DNA of 48,677 nucleotides from Candidatus Altimarinota bacterium (GTDB taxonomy: Bacteria > Patescibacteriota > Gracilibacteria > CAIRYL01 > GCA-016699755): assembly GCA_025210675.1 (NCBI GenBank), contig JAOARU010000020.1, positions 1 to 48,677 on the forward strand, read 5' to 3'. The notes under the pieces were generated by a model, which was not told the DNA's origin, did no database searches, and saw only the letters and a list, made by a program, of their open reading frames with translations. The position numbers and the translations under genes are program-made. Positions 23,833 to 32,414 of this stretch are shown piece by piece. The number at the start of each line of letters is the position of its first letter. The stretch's first letter is position 1.

Positions 23833-24156
23833 TTATTCTGTTACCTCTACGGTAATATGAGAAGTGCGTTTCAAGATTGGAGCTACTCTACCACGAGAAG
23901 CTGGCACACCTCTTTTGTAAGTAGGTCCTTTTGTGACTAAGATACTTGAAATTTTCAAGTTTGCTTTGTCTTTATTAAAATTATTTTCAGCATTTGCTAT
24001 TGCTGATTGAATCACTTTGTATAAAATCTTGGCTGATTTTTTTGGAGTAAAACGTAAGAAGTCAAGAGCATCTGTAGCCTTTTTGCCTCTTACTATTCCC
24101 GCAACTAGATTAGCCTTTTTTGGAGAGATTCTAACGCGTCTTAAAATTGCTTTCAT
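23833..24156 (-). CDS. rplV: 50S ribosomal protein L22
   Basis: 107 residues, compact L22. RRVRISPKKANLVAGIVRGKKATDALDFLRFTPKKSAKILYKVIQSAIANAENN is the conserved core, and the beta-hairpin that lines the exit tunnel ends at KRGVPASRGRVAPILKRTSHITVEV. The usual upstream neighbour rpsS is missing; a divergent ribE lies 123 bases away. A TATAAAAT element with an ACTTGA box upstream (about 24177-24207, minus strand) may be its own promoter. Confidence 0.97.
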   Translation of the reverse strand: MKAILRRVRISPKKANLVAGIVRGKKATDALDFLRFTPKKSAKILYKVIQSAIANAENNFNKDKANLKISSILVTKGPTYKRGVPASRGRVAPILKRTSHITVEVTE

Positions 24157-24279
24157 AATTAAAAAAATGCTTACTTATTTTATAGAATCACATCATTAAG
24201 TCAAGTATTTTTTATAAAAAAGTTAAAATTTACATTTTTAGGTTTTTTTTGTAGATTAAGTTATACTTATCCACAACTA

Positions 24280-24834
24280 ATGTTTACAGGAATAATAGAG
24301 GCAAAGGTAGAAGTCATAGAAAGAGGTAATGGGATTTTGAAAATATCTCGTCCTCCTATATATAAAGACTTGGCATATGGTCAAAGCATAGCCATAAATG
24401 GAGCTTGCTTGACGCTGGCTAGATTTGATGAGGATTTTTTAGAATTTGATGTATTGGACGAGACTTTTGCTAAAACTAATCTAGGGGAATCCAAAATAGC
24501 AAATACAGAAAGAGCGCTTAAGGCAGATGGGCGCTTTGAAGGGCATGTGGTTCAGGGGCATGTAGATGGAGTAATAAAATTTCTTAGAAAAGATGGCGAG
24601 AGGCATTATTTTTCTAAGCCTGAGGGGTTTGACCAGTTTTTTGTTTACAAGGGCAGCATATCCTTAAATGGTGTATCGCTAACTATTGCAGAAGATTTAG
24701 ATGATCAATTTTGTGTAGCGCTTATTCCCCATACTCTTGAATTAAGCAATCTTGGCGATTTAGAACCAGAAGATGGGATAAATTTTGAATGTGATATATT
24801 TGCAAAACTTCTATACAAATGGCAAAAGAAATAA
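24280..24834 (+). CDS. ribE: riboflavin synthase alpha subunit
   Basis: 184 residues with two lumazine-binding repeats. It dismutates two 6,7-dimethyl-8-ribityllumazine to riboflavin. The start MFTGIIEAKVEV, the first-repeat INGACLTL, GHVVQGHVDG and the second-repeat SLNGVSLTIAE are all present. No FMN riboswitch is visible upstream and none of the earlier riboflavin genes (ribA, ribB, ribD, ribH) are in the window. It overlaps the RibL-like gene by 16 bases, which links riboflavin formation to FAD formation. Confidence 0.95.
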   Translation: MFTGIIEAKVEVIERGNGILKISRPPIYKDLAYGQSIAINGACLTLARFDEDFLEFDVLDETFAKTNLGESKIANTERALKADGRFEGHVVQGHVDGVIKFLRKDGERHYFSKPEGFDQFFVYKGSISLNGVSLTIAEDLDDQFCVALIPHTLELSNLGDLEPEDGINFECDIFAKLLYKWQKK

Positions 24835-25226
24835 TTGTAATGACCTTTGGGACTTTTGATTTTTTTCATCAAGGTCATCAGTATTTTTTGAAAAAGGCGA
24901 AAAAATACGGCACAAAATTAATAACAGTTGTGGCAAGGGATAAGAATGTCGAGCTTCAAAAGGGCTATAAGCCAGAACATGATGAGATAAAACGAAAAAA
25001 TACAATTAAGGAATCAAGATTAGTAGATGAGGTGATATTGGGTAATACAAAAGACAAGTTTAAGGTTATTAGGGAAAAGACACCCAATATAATAGTGCTA
25101 GGATATGATCAAAAAGCACCTATTTATGAAATTCAAAAAGAATTTCCTGAAATTAAAATAAAAAGGGTAGATTCTCACTTTCCTGAAAAGTTTTCTTCAA
25201 GTATTATAAGAAAAAATCACAAATGA
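24819..25226 (+). CDS. cytidylyltransferase-like FAD synthase (archaeal RibL type)
   Basis: 135 residues of the small nucleotidyltransferase fold. TFGTFDFFHQGHQYFLKKAK contains the HxGH motif (His17, His20). VVARDKN, KRKNTIKESRLVDEVILGN, IIVLGYDQKAP and the final SSSIIRKN match the archaeal FAD synthase RibL and glycerol-3-phosphate cytidylyltransferase-like proteins. It is not the bifunctional RibF of most bacteria. Overlap with ribE supports an FAD role, but a cytidylyltransferase for a lipid or glycan precursor cannot be excluded. It overlaps ftsX by ATGA. Confidence 0.82.
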   Translation: MAKEIIVMTFGTFDFFHQGHQYFLKKAKKYGTKLITVVARDKNVELQKGYKPEHDEIKRKNTIKESRLVDEVILGNTKDKFKVIREKTPNIIVLGYDQKAPIYEIQKEFPEIKIKRVDSHFPEKFSSSIIRKNHK

Positions 25227-26188
25227 AAGCATCAATCACAGTTAGGGCACAAAGGGCTTTTAAAAAAGCTATAAACTCAATCAAAAGAGCAAAATGGTCA
25301 AACACTATGAATATAGTGGCATTGAGTCTTGTTTTTATATTGGTTCATACCACAGGAGCGCTTGTATCAAGTGCTGAGAGTGTTATCCAAAATCTCCAAA
25401 GAAAGGTTGATATTGGGGTGTTTTTCCTGGATGAGGCTAGTGAATACGATATAAAAATATTTCTTGAGCAATTAGATGAGAAAAAATCTGAAAATGAAAT
25501 CAAGGATTACAGATATTATTCAGAAGATGAAGAATTAGCTGAGTTTGAAAAAAGGTATCCTGGAAGAATGGTTTTTTTGCGGAAAAACAATCTGGAAAAT
25601 CCGCTTGTGGGAATGGTTGAAATAGTGCCTCACAATGAAAAAAGTGATCAGTTGATTGATTTTTTATTTAGAGAGGAGTTTGCAAATGTAATTGACCAAT
25701 CAACTCTAAGAAAGGACGAATCAGAAAGAATCAGGATAAAGAGATTTTTGAGTGTGGCAAATTTTGCAGAAAAATCAGGTATTTATATATTTTCATTTTT
25801 CTTGATTATAGCTACGGGGCTTTTATTTCATGCAATTAGCACAGCCTGTAAGGGTTATGAAAAGGAGATCTCTATTATGAAATTAGTGGGGGCAAGACTA
25901 AATCATGTCAGGATGCCATTTATTATAGAGGGTGTAGCCTTGGCGTCTGTTGCTTTTGTGATAAGTTTTATAATAGCTTTTTTCTTGTTTTTCTTGTTTT
26001 CATTGGCTATTAAAGGTCTATTTCCTGATGAGCCAACACTTAGGGAGGGGGTTGTTAATTTTATCAACAATCTTAGAAATATGATCTATTATGATGTAGT
26101 CAAAAATGCCGTCATAGTGTTGATATTGTCCTTTATTGGTAGTTTTTTTGGAATTGAAAAATATCTCCGCAAAAAGCAGATTTTATAA
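25223..26188 (+). CDS. ftsX: cell division protein FtsX
   Basis: 321 residues with the FtsX layout: a cytoplasmic N-terminus, one membrane helix at about 28-50, an extracellular domain (about 55-180), then three helices at about 190-210, 235-260 and 290-312. The conserved EKEISIMKLVGARLNHVRMPFIIEG stretch is the FtsX/MacB permease signature. FtsX works with the ATPase FtsE to control peptidoglycan hydrolases at the septum. No ftsE lies beside it, which is unusual, so the ATPase must be elsewhere. Confidence 0.9.
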   Translation: MKASITVRAQRAFKKAINSIKRAKWSNTMNIVALSLVFILVHTTGALVSSAESVIQNLQRKVDIGVFFLDEASEYDIKIFLEQLDEKKSENEIKDYRYYSEDEELAEFEKRYPGRMVFLRKNNLENPLVGMVEIVPHNEKSDQLIDFLFREEFANVIDQSTLRKDESERIRIKRFLSVANFAEKSGIYIFSFFLIIATGLLFHAISTACKGYEKEISIMKLVGARLNHVRMPFIIEGVALASVAFVISFIIAFFLFFLFSLAIKGLFPDEPTLREGVVNFINNLRNMIYYDVVKNAVIVLILSFIGSFFGIEKYLRKKQIL

Positions 26189-26191
26189 AAT

Positions 26192-26917
26192 ATGCGTACT
26201 CAGAAAATTCATGCTTTCATATTAAAGAAAACTCCATACAAAGAATCTGATTTTATATTGCAGCTTTTTACTTTAGAAAAAGGGCTTTTGTCCTGCCTAG
26301 TAAAAGGTGTCAGAAAAAATAATAAGTGGAAGTCTGATTTTGAGCTTTTTACGCTTATTGAGGCGGAGTATATAATCCCAAAGGATAAAAATTCTCTCAG
26401 AAAGATAATAAGTATCGAAGGTTCATCTCCAATAGAAAAAGATTTTGGTTATAATGAGCTTTTGTCTATTTCTGTGATTTCTGAAATATGCCTCAAAAAC
26501 TGCCCGGAACATCACCCCATTGAGCGTATTTTTAATCTATTGTACTACACAAGATTGTCGCTTAATGCAGATAATAAGAGATTTTTGATTATATTTTTAG
26601 TAAAATTTTTTAGTATTATTGGGCTATTTCCAGAGTTTAAGCACTGCGGAGTTTGCAATCAGCAGATAAGCTCAAATGTGCTCTGGAATAAGCAAATAAT
26701 CTGCTCAAAATGCAATAATGTCCAAGAAGAAAATCTTGATTTTACTGAAGTTAAGGTGCTGTATTTTTTTCAGATGAATGATTTTCAAAATTGCCTTAAA
26801 GTAAAGATGGATCAAGAGCTGAAAAACAAGCTGTTTAATAAGGTTTGTAAAGAGTTTTTGCATCATACCGAAAAGTCAATCAAAACACTTGATTTACACA
26901 ATGACGATTTTATGTAA
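26192..26917 (+). CDS. recO: DNA repair protein RecO
   Basis: 241 residues. RecO loads RecA on SSB-coated DNA with RecR. The N-terminal OB fold (AFILKKTPYKESDFILQLFTLEKGLLSCLVKGVRK) and a helical domain with a zinc site, Cys152-x2-Cys155 and Cys171-x2-Cys174, are typical. It starts three bases after ftsX and precedes ftsK by 20 bases, so it is probably in the ribE-RibL-ftsX-recO-ftsK unit. Confidence 0.93.
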   Translation: MRTQKIHAFILKKTPYKESDFILQLFTLEKGLLSCLVKGVRKNNKWKSDFELFTLIEAEYIIPKDKNSLRKIISIEGSSPIEKDFGYNELLSISVISEICLKNCPEHHPIERIFNLLYYTRLSLNADNKRFLIIFLVKFFSIIGLFPEFKHCGVCNQQISSNVLWNKQIICSKCNNVQEENLDFTEVKVLYFFQMNDFQNCLKVKMDQELKNKLFNKVCKEFLHHTEKSIKTLDLHNDDFM

Positions 26918-26937
26918 TAATCCATAAAAAAGACTAT

Positions 26938-29085
26938 ATGCCAAGAAAAAAACGAACCACCACCACAACTACAAAAAAAAGAAAATCCACAACAGCCATA
27001 ACAAGAAGGAAAAAGGCTTCTATTAAGATAGATGCCAACAAGACTAGGGAGGTTTATGCTGTTGTATTTGCCACATTGGCGACACTTGTTTTGCTTGGAC
27101 TTTATGATAAGTTGGGCTATTTTGGGTATTATTTTAAGGAGGTATTGCTAAATTTCTTTGGGCAAGGAGCAGTGTCAATACCTGTTATATTTGGATTACT
27201 TTCGGTTTCATTTTTTACTTACAAGAAAATAAGCTTTGATGGGGCTAGGATTCTTGGCTTATTTTTGATATTTTTTGGGTTTTTGGGTTTTTTACACACT
27301 TTTTTGCCTGACACAGAAGCAGTTGATGCACCACATAAAGGTGGTGGATATATTGGTTTTGCTTCTAGTGTTTTATTTATGATTTTTTTGGGAGAAATAG
27401 GTTCAAGAGTTGTGCTTTTTAGTATATTTTTAGTTGGAGTGGTTTTTGCATTTCCTTTTTCTCTGATGAATATCTTTTCGGAGAGCTTGAGATTTGTACT
27501 AAATCTTCTAAAACCAGATTCAAAATCAAAAGAATCAAAGAAAGAGCCGCTTAAAATAAAGGTCAAAGAATCAAAACCGCAAGAAGTAAAAATTGTGCGT
27601 CCTGATTTTGAAGAAAAAGTAAAAGAAAGTTCAAATAAACCAGAAAAGAAAGAAGCAAAAAAGCCGCTTATTTATAAAACAGATGAGGACTGGGAGTTTC
27701 CTAGTCTTGATCTATTATCTAGTGATACTTCAAAAATCCATAGCAATGAAAAACTACTAATGAAGCAAGCGGAAAGTATTAAGGGGAAATTAATGGAGTT
27801 TGGGGTAGATGTGGAAATGGGCAATGTGCATACAGGTCCAACAGTTACACAATTTACATTGAAACCGTCAGAGGGGGTCAAGCTGACCAAGATAACAAAC
27901 CTAAAAACAGACCTTGCATTAGCTCTTTCTGCAAAATCACTGCGTATAGAAGCACCAATCCCAGGAAAAGACCTGGTAGGAATTGAGATACCAAATGAAA
28001 AACGCACAATAGTAAGACTCAGAGAAATACTTGAGAGTAATTCATTTTTGGAGCTTGAGAGCAATTTGCGTTTGGCGGTAGGGCGAGACGTATCAGGAGA
28101 ATCTATAAGTTATGATCTTGCTGAGATGCCACACTTGTTAATGGCTGGTGCAACTGGTGCTGGTAAATCAGTTGGGATGAATACTTTTTTGCTTTCATTG
28201 CTTTTTCAGAATTCTCCAAATCAGCTAAAAATGATCCTGATTGATCCAAAAAGAGTAGAATTAGCTCCCTATAATGGCGTACCTCATCTGCTTACTCCTG
28301 TGATCACAGAAGCTGATAAGGCGCTTTCTGCACTTAAATGGTCAGTAGCAGAAATGATGAGGCGTTATACTGAAATGAGCGAAAAAGGTTTTAGGAATAT
28401 TGCTGAATACAATGCCTCTGAGGAGGAAAAAATGCCAAATATCATCATAGTTATAGATGAGTTAGCTGACTTAATGATGAGACAGTTCAAAAAAGAGACA
28501 GAAGCTGCAATTTGCCGTATTGCCCAAATGGCTCGAGCTGTGGGTATGCACTTGATTATAGCCACTCAGAGACCGTCTGTTGATGTTATCACTGGGCTAA
28601 TCAAGGCCAATATACCAACTCGTATATCTTTTGCTGTAACAAGTAGTATTGACTCAAGAACTATATTAGACGCCACAGGAGCAGAGGATTTATTGGGAAA
28701 AGGAGATATGCTTATCACAAGCCCAAAACTAGCCAAGCCTCAAAGAGTTCAAGGTATCATGGTAGACGGCGAAGAGATCAACAAAGTTATTAACAGGATT
28801 AAATTAACAAAAGAGCCTGAATTTGATGAAAGCATTCTACAAGAACAAAATCCAGCACCAAATAACGGTCAACCTATATTTACAGGTTCTGACTCAGGGG
28901 ATAGTGATGACTTACTAGAAGAGGCAATAGAAGTGGTACGCTCAACAGGCAAGGCCTCTGCCTCTCTTCTTCAAAGACGTCTATCAGTTGGATATGCAAG
29001 AGCAGCTCGCATACTAGATATAATGGAAGAAAAAGGCATGATAGGCCCTGCAAAGGGTGCTAAAGCAAGAGAAATCTACTTATAG
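26938..29085 (+). CDS. ftsK: DNA translocase FtsK/SpoIIIE
   Basis: 715 residues. A basic N-terminus (RKKRTTTTTTKKRKS) precedes about four membrane helices (about 38-190), then a charged linker, the alpha and beta motor domains with Walker A GATGAGKS (404-411) and Walker B IIIVIDELADLM (Asp507), and a C-terminal winged-helix gamma domain (SDDLLEEAIEVVRSTGKASASLLQRRLSVGYARAARILDIMEEKGMI) that reads oriented KOPS-like sites. It pumps chromosomal DNA at the division septum. It ends convergently with the DUF3276 gene, overlapping six bases. Confidence 0.97.
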   Translation: MPRKKRTTTTTTKKRKSTTAITRRKKASIKIDANKTREVYAVVFATLATLVLLGLYDKLGYFGYYFKEVLLNFFGQGAVSIPVIFGLLSVSFFTYKKISFDGARILGLFLIFFGFLGFLHTFLPDTEAVDAPHKGGGYIGFASSVLFMIFLGEIGSRVVLFSIFLVGVVFAFPFSLMNIFSESLRFVLNLLKPDSKSKESKKEPLKIKVKESKPQEVKIVRPDFEEKVKESSNKPEKKEAKKPLIYKTDEDWEFPSLDLLSSDTSKIHSNEKLLMKQAESIKGKLMEFGVDVEMGNVHTGPTVTQFTLKPSEGVKLTKITNLKTDLALALSAKSLRIEAPIPGKDLVGIEIPNEKRTIVRLREILESNSFLELESNLRLAVGRDVSGESISYDLAEMPHLLMAGATGAGKSVGMNTFLLSLLFQNSPNQLKMILIDPKRVELAPYNGVPHLLTPVITEADKALSALKWSVAEMMRRYTEMSEKGFRNIAEYNASEEEKMPNIIIVIDELADLMMRQFKKETEAAICRIAQMARAVGMHLIIATQRPSVDVITGLIKANIPTRISFAVTSSIDSRTILDATGAEDLLGKGDMLITSPKLAKPQRVQGIMVDGEEINKVINRIKLTKEPEFDESILQEQNPAPNNGQPIFTGSDSGDSDDLLEEAIEVVRSTGKASASLLQRRLSVGYARAARILDIMEEKGMIGPAKGAKAREIYL

Positions 29086-29367
29086 AGAAGATCTAACATC
29101 TTCCAAAATAGACATGAATTCAGTAACGTCTTCAACGTCCATAATGATTGTTGATTTTCTACCTCTAGATTTTTCTGAGATTTTCAAGAACTTACCATGT
29201 ACGCTCTTTTTCAAATCAATGTAGAAAGTGCGATTTCTTGCTTCTAGTCTATGAGACACAATTTCCTCTGAGAAATTTCCGTCATCACTAGCTGTTTTTG
29301 GTTCGTTAGTAGTTGTCTGAGGGGCTAGGGCTACTTCATCGAATTCTGCAAAAGGGTCATGCGACAT
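29080..29367 (-). CDS. PUR-like DUF3276 nucleic-acid-binding protein
   Basis: 95 residues. After a disordered acidic and Thr-rich N-terminus, residues about 45-93 (RTFYIDLKKSVHGKFLKISEKSRGRKSTIIMDVEDVTEFMSILEDV) match the PUR/DUF3276 fold, in which a beta-sheet binds single-stranded DNA or RNA. Many CPR and Bacteroidetes genomes have one such small protein. The exact role is not known. Confidence 0.75.
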   Translation of the reverse strand: MSHDPFAEFDEVALAPQTTTNEPKTASDDGNFSEEIVSHRLEARNRTFYIDLKKSVHGKFLKISEKSRGRKSTIIMDVEDVTEFMSILEDVRSSL

Positions 29368-29424
29368 GATTAATGTAAAAAATTTAAATGGATTTTGGCA
29401 TATATCCCAAAAAATAGCAAGGGG

Positions 29425-30114
29425 CTAAGCTGGTTTTTTTTGGCGGTTATGGATATCTCCCTTAGCAAGGCAAATTGCCTCAATCTTCTCAAATCCTGCT
29501 TTCCTTAAACACTTAGCACACTCGTTAATGGTCGAATTTGTCGATGTGACATCATCTATTATAACAAATTTTTGGTTTACTTTTATAAATTTCTCCTTGA
29601 CACAAAAGGCATTTTGCATATTCTGAGTACGATCTGCCGCCTTTAATTTTGCCTGTGGTGCAGTATTTCTTATGCGTATAAGCACATCTTGCACCTGTAA
29701 ATCTAAAATTTGTCCAATTTTTTGTGCCAAAAGCTCACTTTGGTTAAAGCCTCTTGATTTTAAACGCCGAGAATGAAGTGGTACTGGTACAAGAATAGCA
29801 TTACTTATTTCCACTTTCTCGAGCGCTTTTTTCAATAGAGAGTCCATATCCTCTATTAAGCCCTTAGCATAATAAAATTTGATTTTTTTAATGATTTTTT
29901 GAACTAATTTGTCCTCCCAAGAAAAAAGCACATGCACCCTGTCTAAATACGGTGTCTTGTAGGTATTTCTTGAAGATGGATTGATCTCGCTGGCACATTT
30001 TTTACACAAAAAAGAGCCTTCATGCTGACATGCAATGCACTCTTTCGGAAACAGCCAATCTGCAATAGTACTAAAAATCATCCTGGAAAATATGCTCTTT
30101 TCATTATAATACAT
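29425..30114 (-). CDS. comF: ComF-family phosphoribosyltransferase-like protein
   Basis: 229 residues. An N-terminal four-cysteine zinc motif (CIACQHEGSFLCKKC) is followed by the type I phosphoribosyltransferase fold: VPVPLHSRRLKSRGFNQSELLAQKIG, and the PRPP loop VIIDDVTSTNSTINECAKCLRKAG. In ComF the loop is often VLLVDDVYTTGAT; here it reads DDVTSTNST. ComF helps DNA uptake in competent bacteria. With PilD this fits a type IV pilus uptake route. Confidence 0.9.
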   Translation of the reverse strand: MYYNEKSIFSRMIFSTIADWLFPKECIACQHEGSFLCKKCASEINPSSRNTYKTPYLDRVHVLFSWEDKLVQKIIKKIKFYYAKGLIEDMDSLLKKALEKVEISNAILVPVPLHSRRLKSRGFNQSELLAQKIGQILDLQVQDVLIRIRNTAPQAKLKAADRTQNMQNAFCVKEKFIKVNQKFVIIDDVTSTNSTINECAKCLRKAGFEKIEAICLAKGDIHNRQKKPA

Positions 30115-30140
30115 GAATATGAAAAAAGTATTAACTGGGG

Positions 30141-30491
30141 TTATAGAATTATTGCATTTTTGATATGTTCCAGCTTAAAATCATTATCAATCATAATAAA
30201 AACCGCATCTATACGCCAATCTACATTATCAAGATTTTTTTTATTTAAATAGTTAATTGCTGCGTTTATTAAAAATTTTTGTTTTTTTTCTGTAATTTGC
30301 TCGTATATAGAGCCGTAATTTTCATTTGTGCGTGTTTTTACTTCAACAAAAACAATTTGGTCGTCTTTTTTGGTAATCAAGTCTATTTCGCCACCCCTAA
30401 TGTAAAAATTTCTCTCCAAAATCTCGTATCCGCAAGACTTTAGGTAGCTTTCTGCTATTTTTTCGCCCTTATTGCCAAGCTTTCTGCTCAT
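30141..30491 (-). CDS. YraN/UPF0102 family endonuclease-like protein
   Basis: 116 residues from the ATG at 30491, which overlaps the preceding stop by ATGA; an upstream in-frame start would extend further into that gene. The family pattern is clear: NKGEKIAESYLKSCGYEILERNFYIRGGEIDLITKKDDQIVFVEVKTRT, with the PD-(D/E)xK-like nuclease residues E (GEIDLI), D and ExK (VEVKTR). The cellular role of YraN is unsettled. Confidence 0.9.
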   Translation of the reverse strand: MSRKLGNKGEKIAESYLKSCGYEILERNFYIRGGEIDLITKKDDQIVFVEVKTRTNENYGSIYEQITEKKQKFLINAAINYLNKKNLDNVDWRIDAVFIMIDNDFKLEHIKNAIIL

Positions 30492-31081
30492 TGCATTAAC
30501 AAAAATAGGCAAATGGCCGATGAGATCGGGATAATAATATTGTCATCTATTTTGACTCCCATGATTCTAATTGTGGGAAATTCAAGCAACATAGCGACAA
30601 TGCTAGCAATTAATCCAATATAAAATGGCACAAAAAATGAAGCTGCGATCGCTGAAATAAGGATTCCAAAAATTGATCCTTCAATATGTTTTTTTGCGTG
30701 AAATGGTGTCTTAATGCCACCAAAGTGTCTTCCAAAAACATGGGACACAGAATCCCCAAAGGCTAATATCAAAATTGAGGAAATGGCGATATTGACAGGA
30801 AAAATAAGTGATACAACCGCAGAACCAAGCAAAAATGACAAAAGTCCTTTTCCTGGTAAGCTCTCTAGGTCTTTTTTGCGTTCAAATATGTCCAAAAAAT
30901 GACAAAAAACAGGTATTCGCATACATTTTGCCAGTAATGACAAAAAAAGAGCAAAAAAGAATGCTCCTACCAAAAAAATCCCATCAATATAGCCATTTAA
31001 AAGTAAAAATACCAAGAAAAAGCCAAATAAAAGATGAGCTGATTGCCTACGGATTTCTAGTAATTCAATTTCTTTTTTCAT
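30488..31081 (-). CDS. dolichol-kinase / phosphatidate-cytidylyltransferase-like membrane protein
   Basis: 197 residues with about six or seven membrane segments. Residues about 105-140 (LILAFGDSVSHVFGRHFGGIKTPFHAKKHIEGSIFGILISAI) match the SEC59/DGK1-type CTP-dependent lipid kinase motif (GD..A...G...G.....KS.EGS). It probably phosphorylates a polyprenol or diacylglycerol. It is coupled by overlaps at both ends (TAATG with the lipoprotein gene, ATGA with yraN). Confidence 0.78.
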   Translation of the reverse strand: MKKEIELLEIRRQSAHLLFGFFLVFLLLNGYIDGIFLVGAFFFALFLSLLAKCMRIPVFCHFLDIFERKKDLESLPGKGLLSFLLGSAVVSLIFPVNIAISSILILAFGDSVSHVFGRHFGGIKTPFHAKKHIEGSIFGILISAIAASFFVPFYIGLIASIVAMLLEFPTIRIMGVKIDDNIIIPISSAICLFLLMQ

Positions 31082-32340
31082 TAATCAAAACTTATTTGAC
31101 CTTCAAGTTTAACTGAATTTGTCTTGTATATGCCTTTTATTGCCATTTTTTTTATGTCTTTTATAAAAGGAGATGTAAAAATCCTATCCATGTACCCAAT
31201 CATTAAAAAATCACCATTTAGTAAGCTCTCGGAGTCTAGTAATGGAGTATTTGAAAATATTTTTGATATATTGGGCATAGTTGATACCACAAGATACTCA
31301 TCATCATAGATGCCAAAAGTTAGATTATGAAAATTATATTTATCCTCAAACACATCTTTGAATTGATATGAATACAGATACATTTCAGGTTTTTGCCTTT
31401 TGGTTTTGCCTATGAAGTTTTTGTCCATTTTTACCCAAAGATTCAATATCTCATCTATTTTTTTGAGTAGGTCAGTCGCTTTTTTCTTGTTTGATTCTAT
31501 TTTAAATATTACAGTTAGGTATGGTGTTTGAACTTGAGATTTGTGGGTCATTATTGCAAAAGAATCTTTTGTCCAAGAGTACACATCACTTGTCCAAGAT
31601 ATTCCTAGGGATTTCCTTAGGTCGTTTTTTTGCTGATTGTAAAAATCAGCCCATTTGTAATTAGCATTGCTAAGTAATGACAAAACAAATTCTTCAGTGC
31701 TTTGCAGTGAAAAGCTTTCAAAATAAAGAATTAGATCATCTTGAGCAATTTTCTTGTAAATCTGAAATGGTTTTTTGTGGGTCTTTGATTGCATATCGCC
31801 CTTTAAAACAACCTCTCCATCAATTAAAACTCGATCATCACTAAGGGGCAAATACATAAAAACATACCTCAAAACATCGCTCAAATAAGGTATGTTATAG
31901 TTTTCAGGTAAAAAAACTAGATACATATCATCAGTCTCAGGAAATACTTTTTTTATGTCTTGTAGGGTGGTGTTTTCTTTTATATTGTCAGGTTTTGTTA
32001 CTAAAATATCCTGATTTGTTGAGGCTAATTCAGGAAATCCTTCTTTGTAAAAAAGTCCCTGCTGTGAGTTTTTGATATCTTTTGCTGCAAAAATTAGATC
32101 ATCAGCAAAAAATGAAATAATGGCCTCACCATCTAGAAAATCAGTAATACTAGCTGTCTGATCTGCTTTTTTTGATCTTAAAAACAAATAAGAGTTGCTT
32201 GGGATATATTCTTCAAAGTTTATTTTTTTCTCTTTTTGTGAAGCTGGGCTATCTGCATCAGGGCTATGATCTGTGTCTTCTTTTTGCCAAAAACAAGCCG
32301 TCAAACTCAATGCAATCAAGAGAGAAAATATTTTTTTCAT
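31081..32340 (-). CDS. lipoprotein, unknown function
   Basis: 419 residues. MKKIFSLLIALSLTAC is a lipoprotein signal with Cys16 as the modified residue, followed by an acidic linker (about 20-40). The body alternates strands and helices and has EYIPSNSYLFLRSKKADQTASI, a pattern that recalls DUF3352-type surface proteins (a measure of solute or cell-wall state), but I cannot confirm the family. It heads the lipoprotein-lipid kinase-yraN-comF run on this strand. Confidence 0.8.
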   Translation of the reverse strand: MKKIFSLLIALSLTACFWQKEDTDHSPDADSPASQKEKKINFEEYIPSNSYLFLRSKKADQTASITDFLDGEAIISFFADDLIFAAKDIKNSQQGLFYKEGFPELASTNQDILVTKPDNIKENTTLQDIKKVFPETDDMYLVFLPENYNIPYLSDVLRYVFMYLPLSDDRVLIDGEVVLKGDMQSKTHKKPFQIYKKIAQDDLILYFESFSLQSTEEFVLSLLSNANYKWADFYNQQKNDLRKSLGISWTSDVYSWTKDSFAIMTHKSQVQTPYLTVIFKIESNKKKATDLLKKIDEILNLWVKMDKNFIGKTKRQKPEMYLYSYQFKDVFEDKYNFHNLTFGIYDDEYLVVSTMPNISKIFSNTPLLDSESLLNGDFLMIGYMDRIFTSPFIKDIKKMAIKGIYKTNSVKLEGQISFD

Positions 32341-32379
32341 TTATTGTCTAATTAGGTTTGTAAGTATTTTTTCATTTTT

Positions 32380-32408
32380 TTGTAAATTTCTCAAGTTTAT
32401 GAGAAAAT
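32380..32408 (+). promoter_or_regulatory. promoter with GAAAAT minus-10 for the trmD fusion
   Basis: TTGTAA (32380-32385), 17 bases, GAAAAT (32403-32408) preceded by TGA. The ATG at 32415 is six bases further, so the mRNA would be leaderless. Confidence 0.5.
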
Positions 32409-32414
32409 TTAACC

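Noticed and set aside
24267-24275. Perfect DnaA box TTATCCACA between rplV and ribE
   Set aside because: It is single, with no cluster of further boxes, no dnaA or dnaN and no AT-rich unwinding repeat beside it, so no origin is claimed.
30022-30252. Plus-strand open frames opposite comF and yraN
   Set aside because: They are antisense to clear genes, with no promoter, coupling or recognisable protein pattern.
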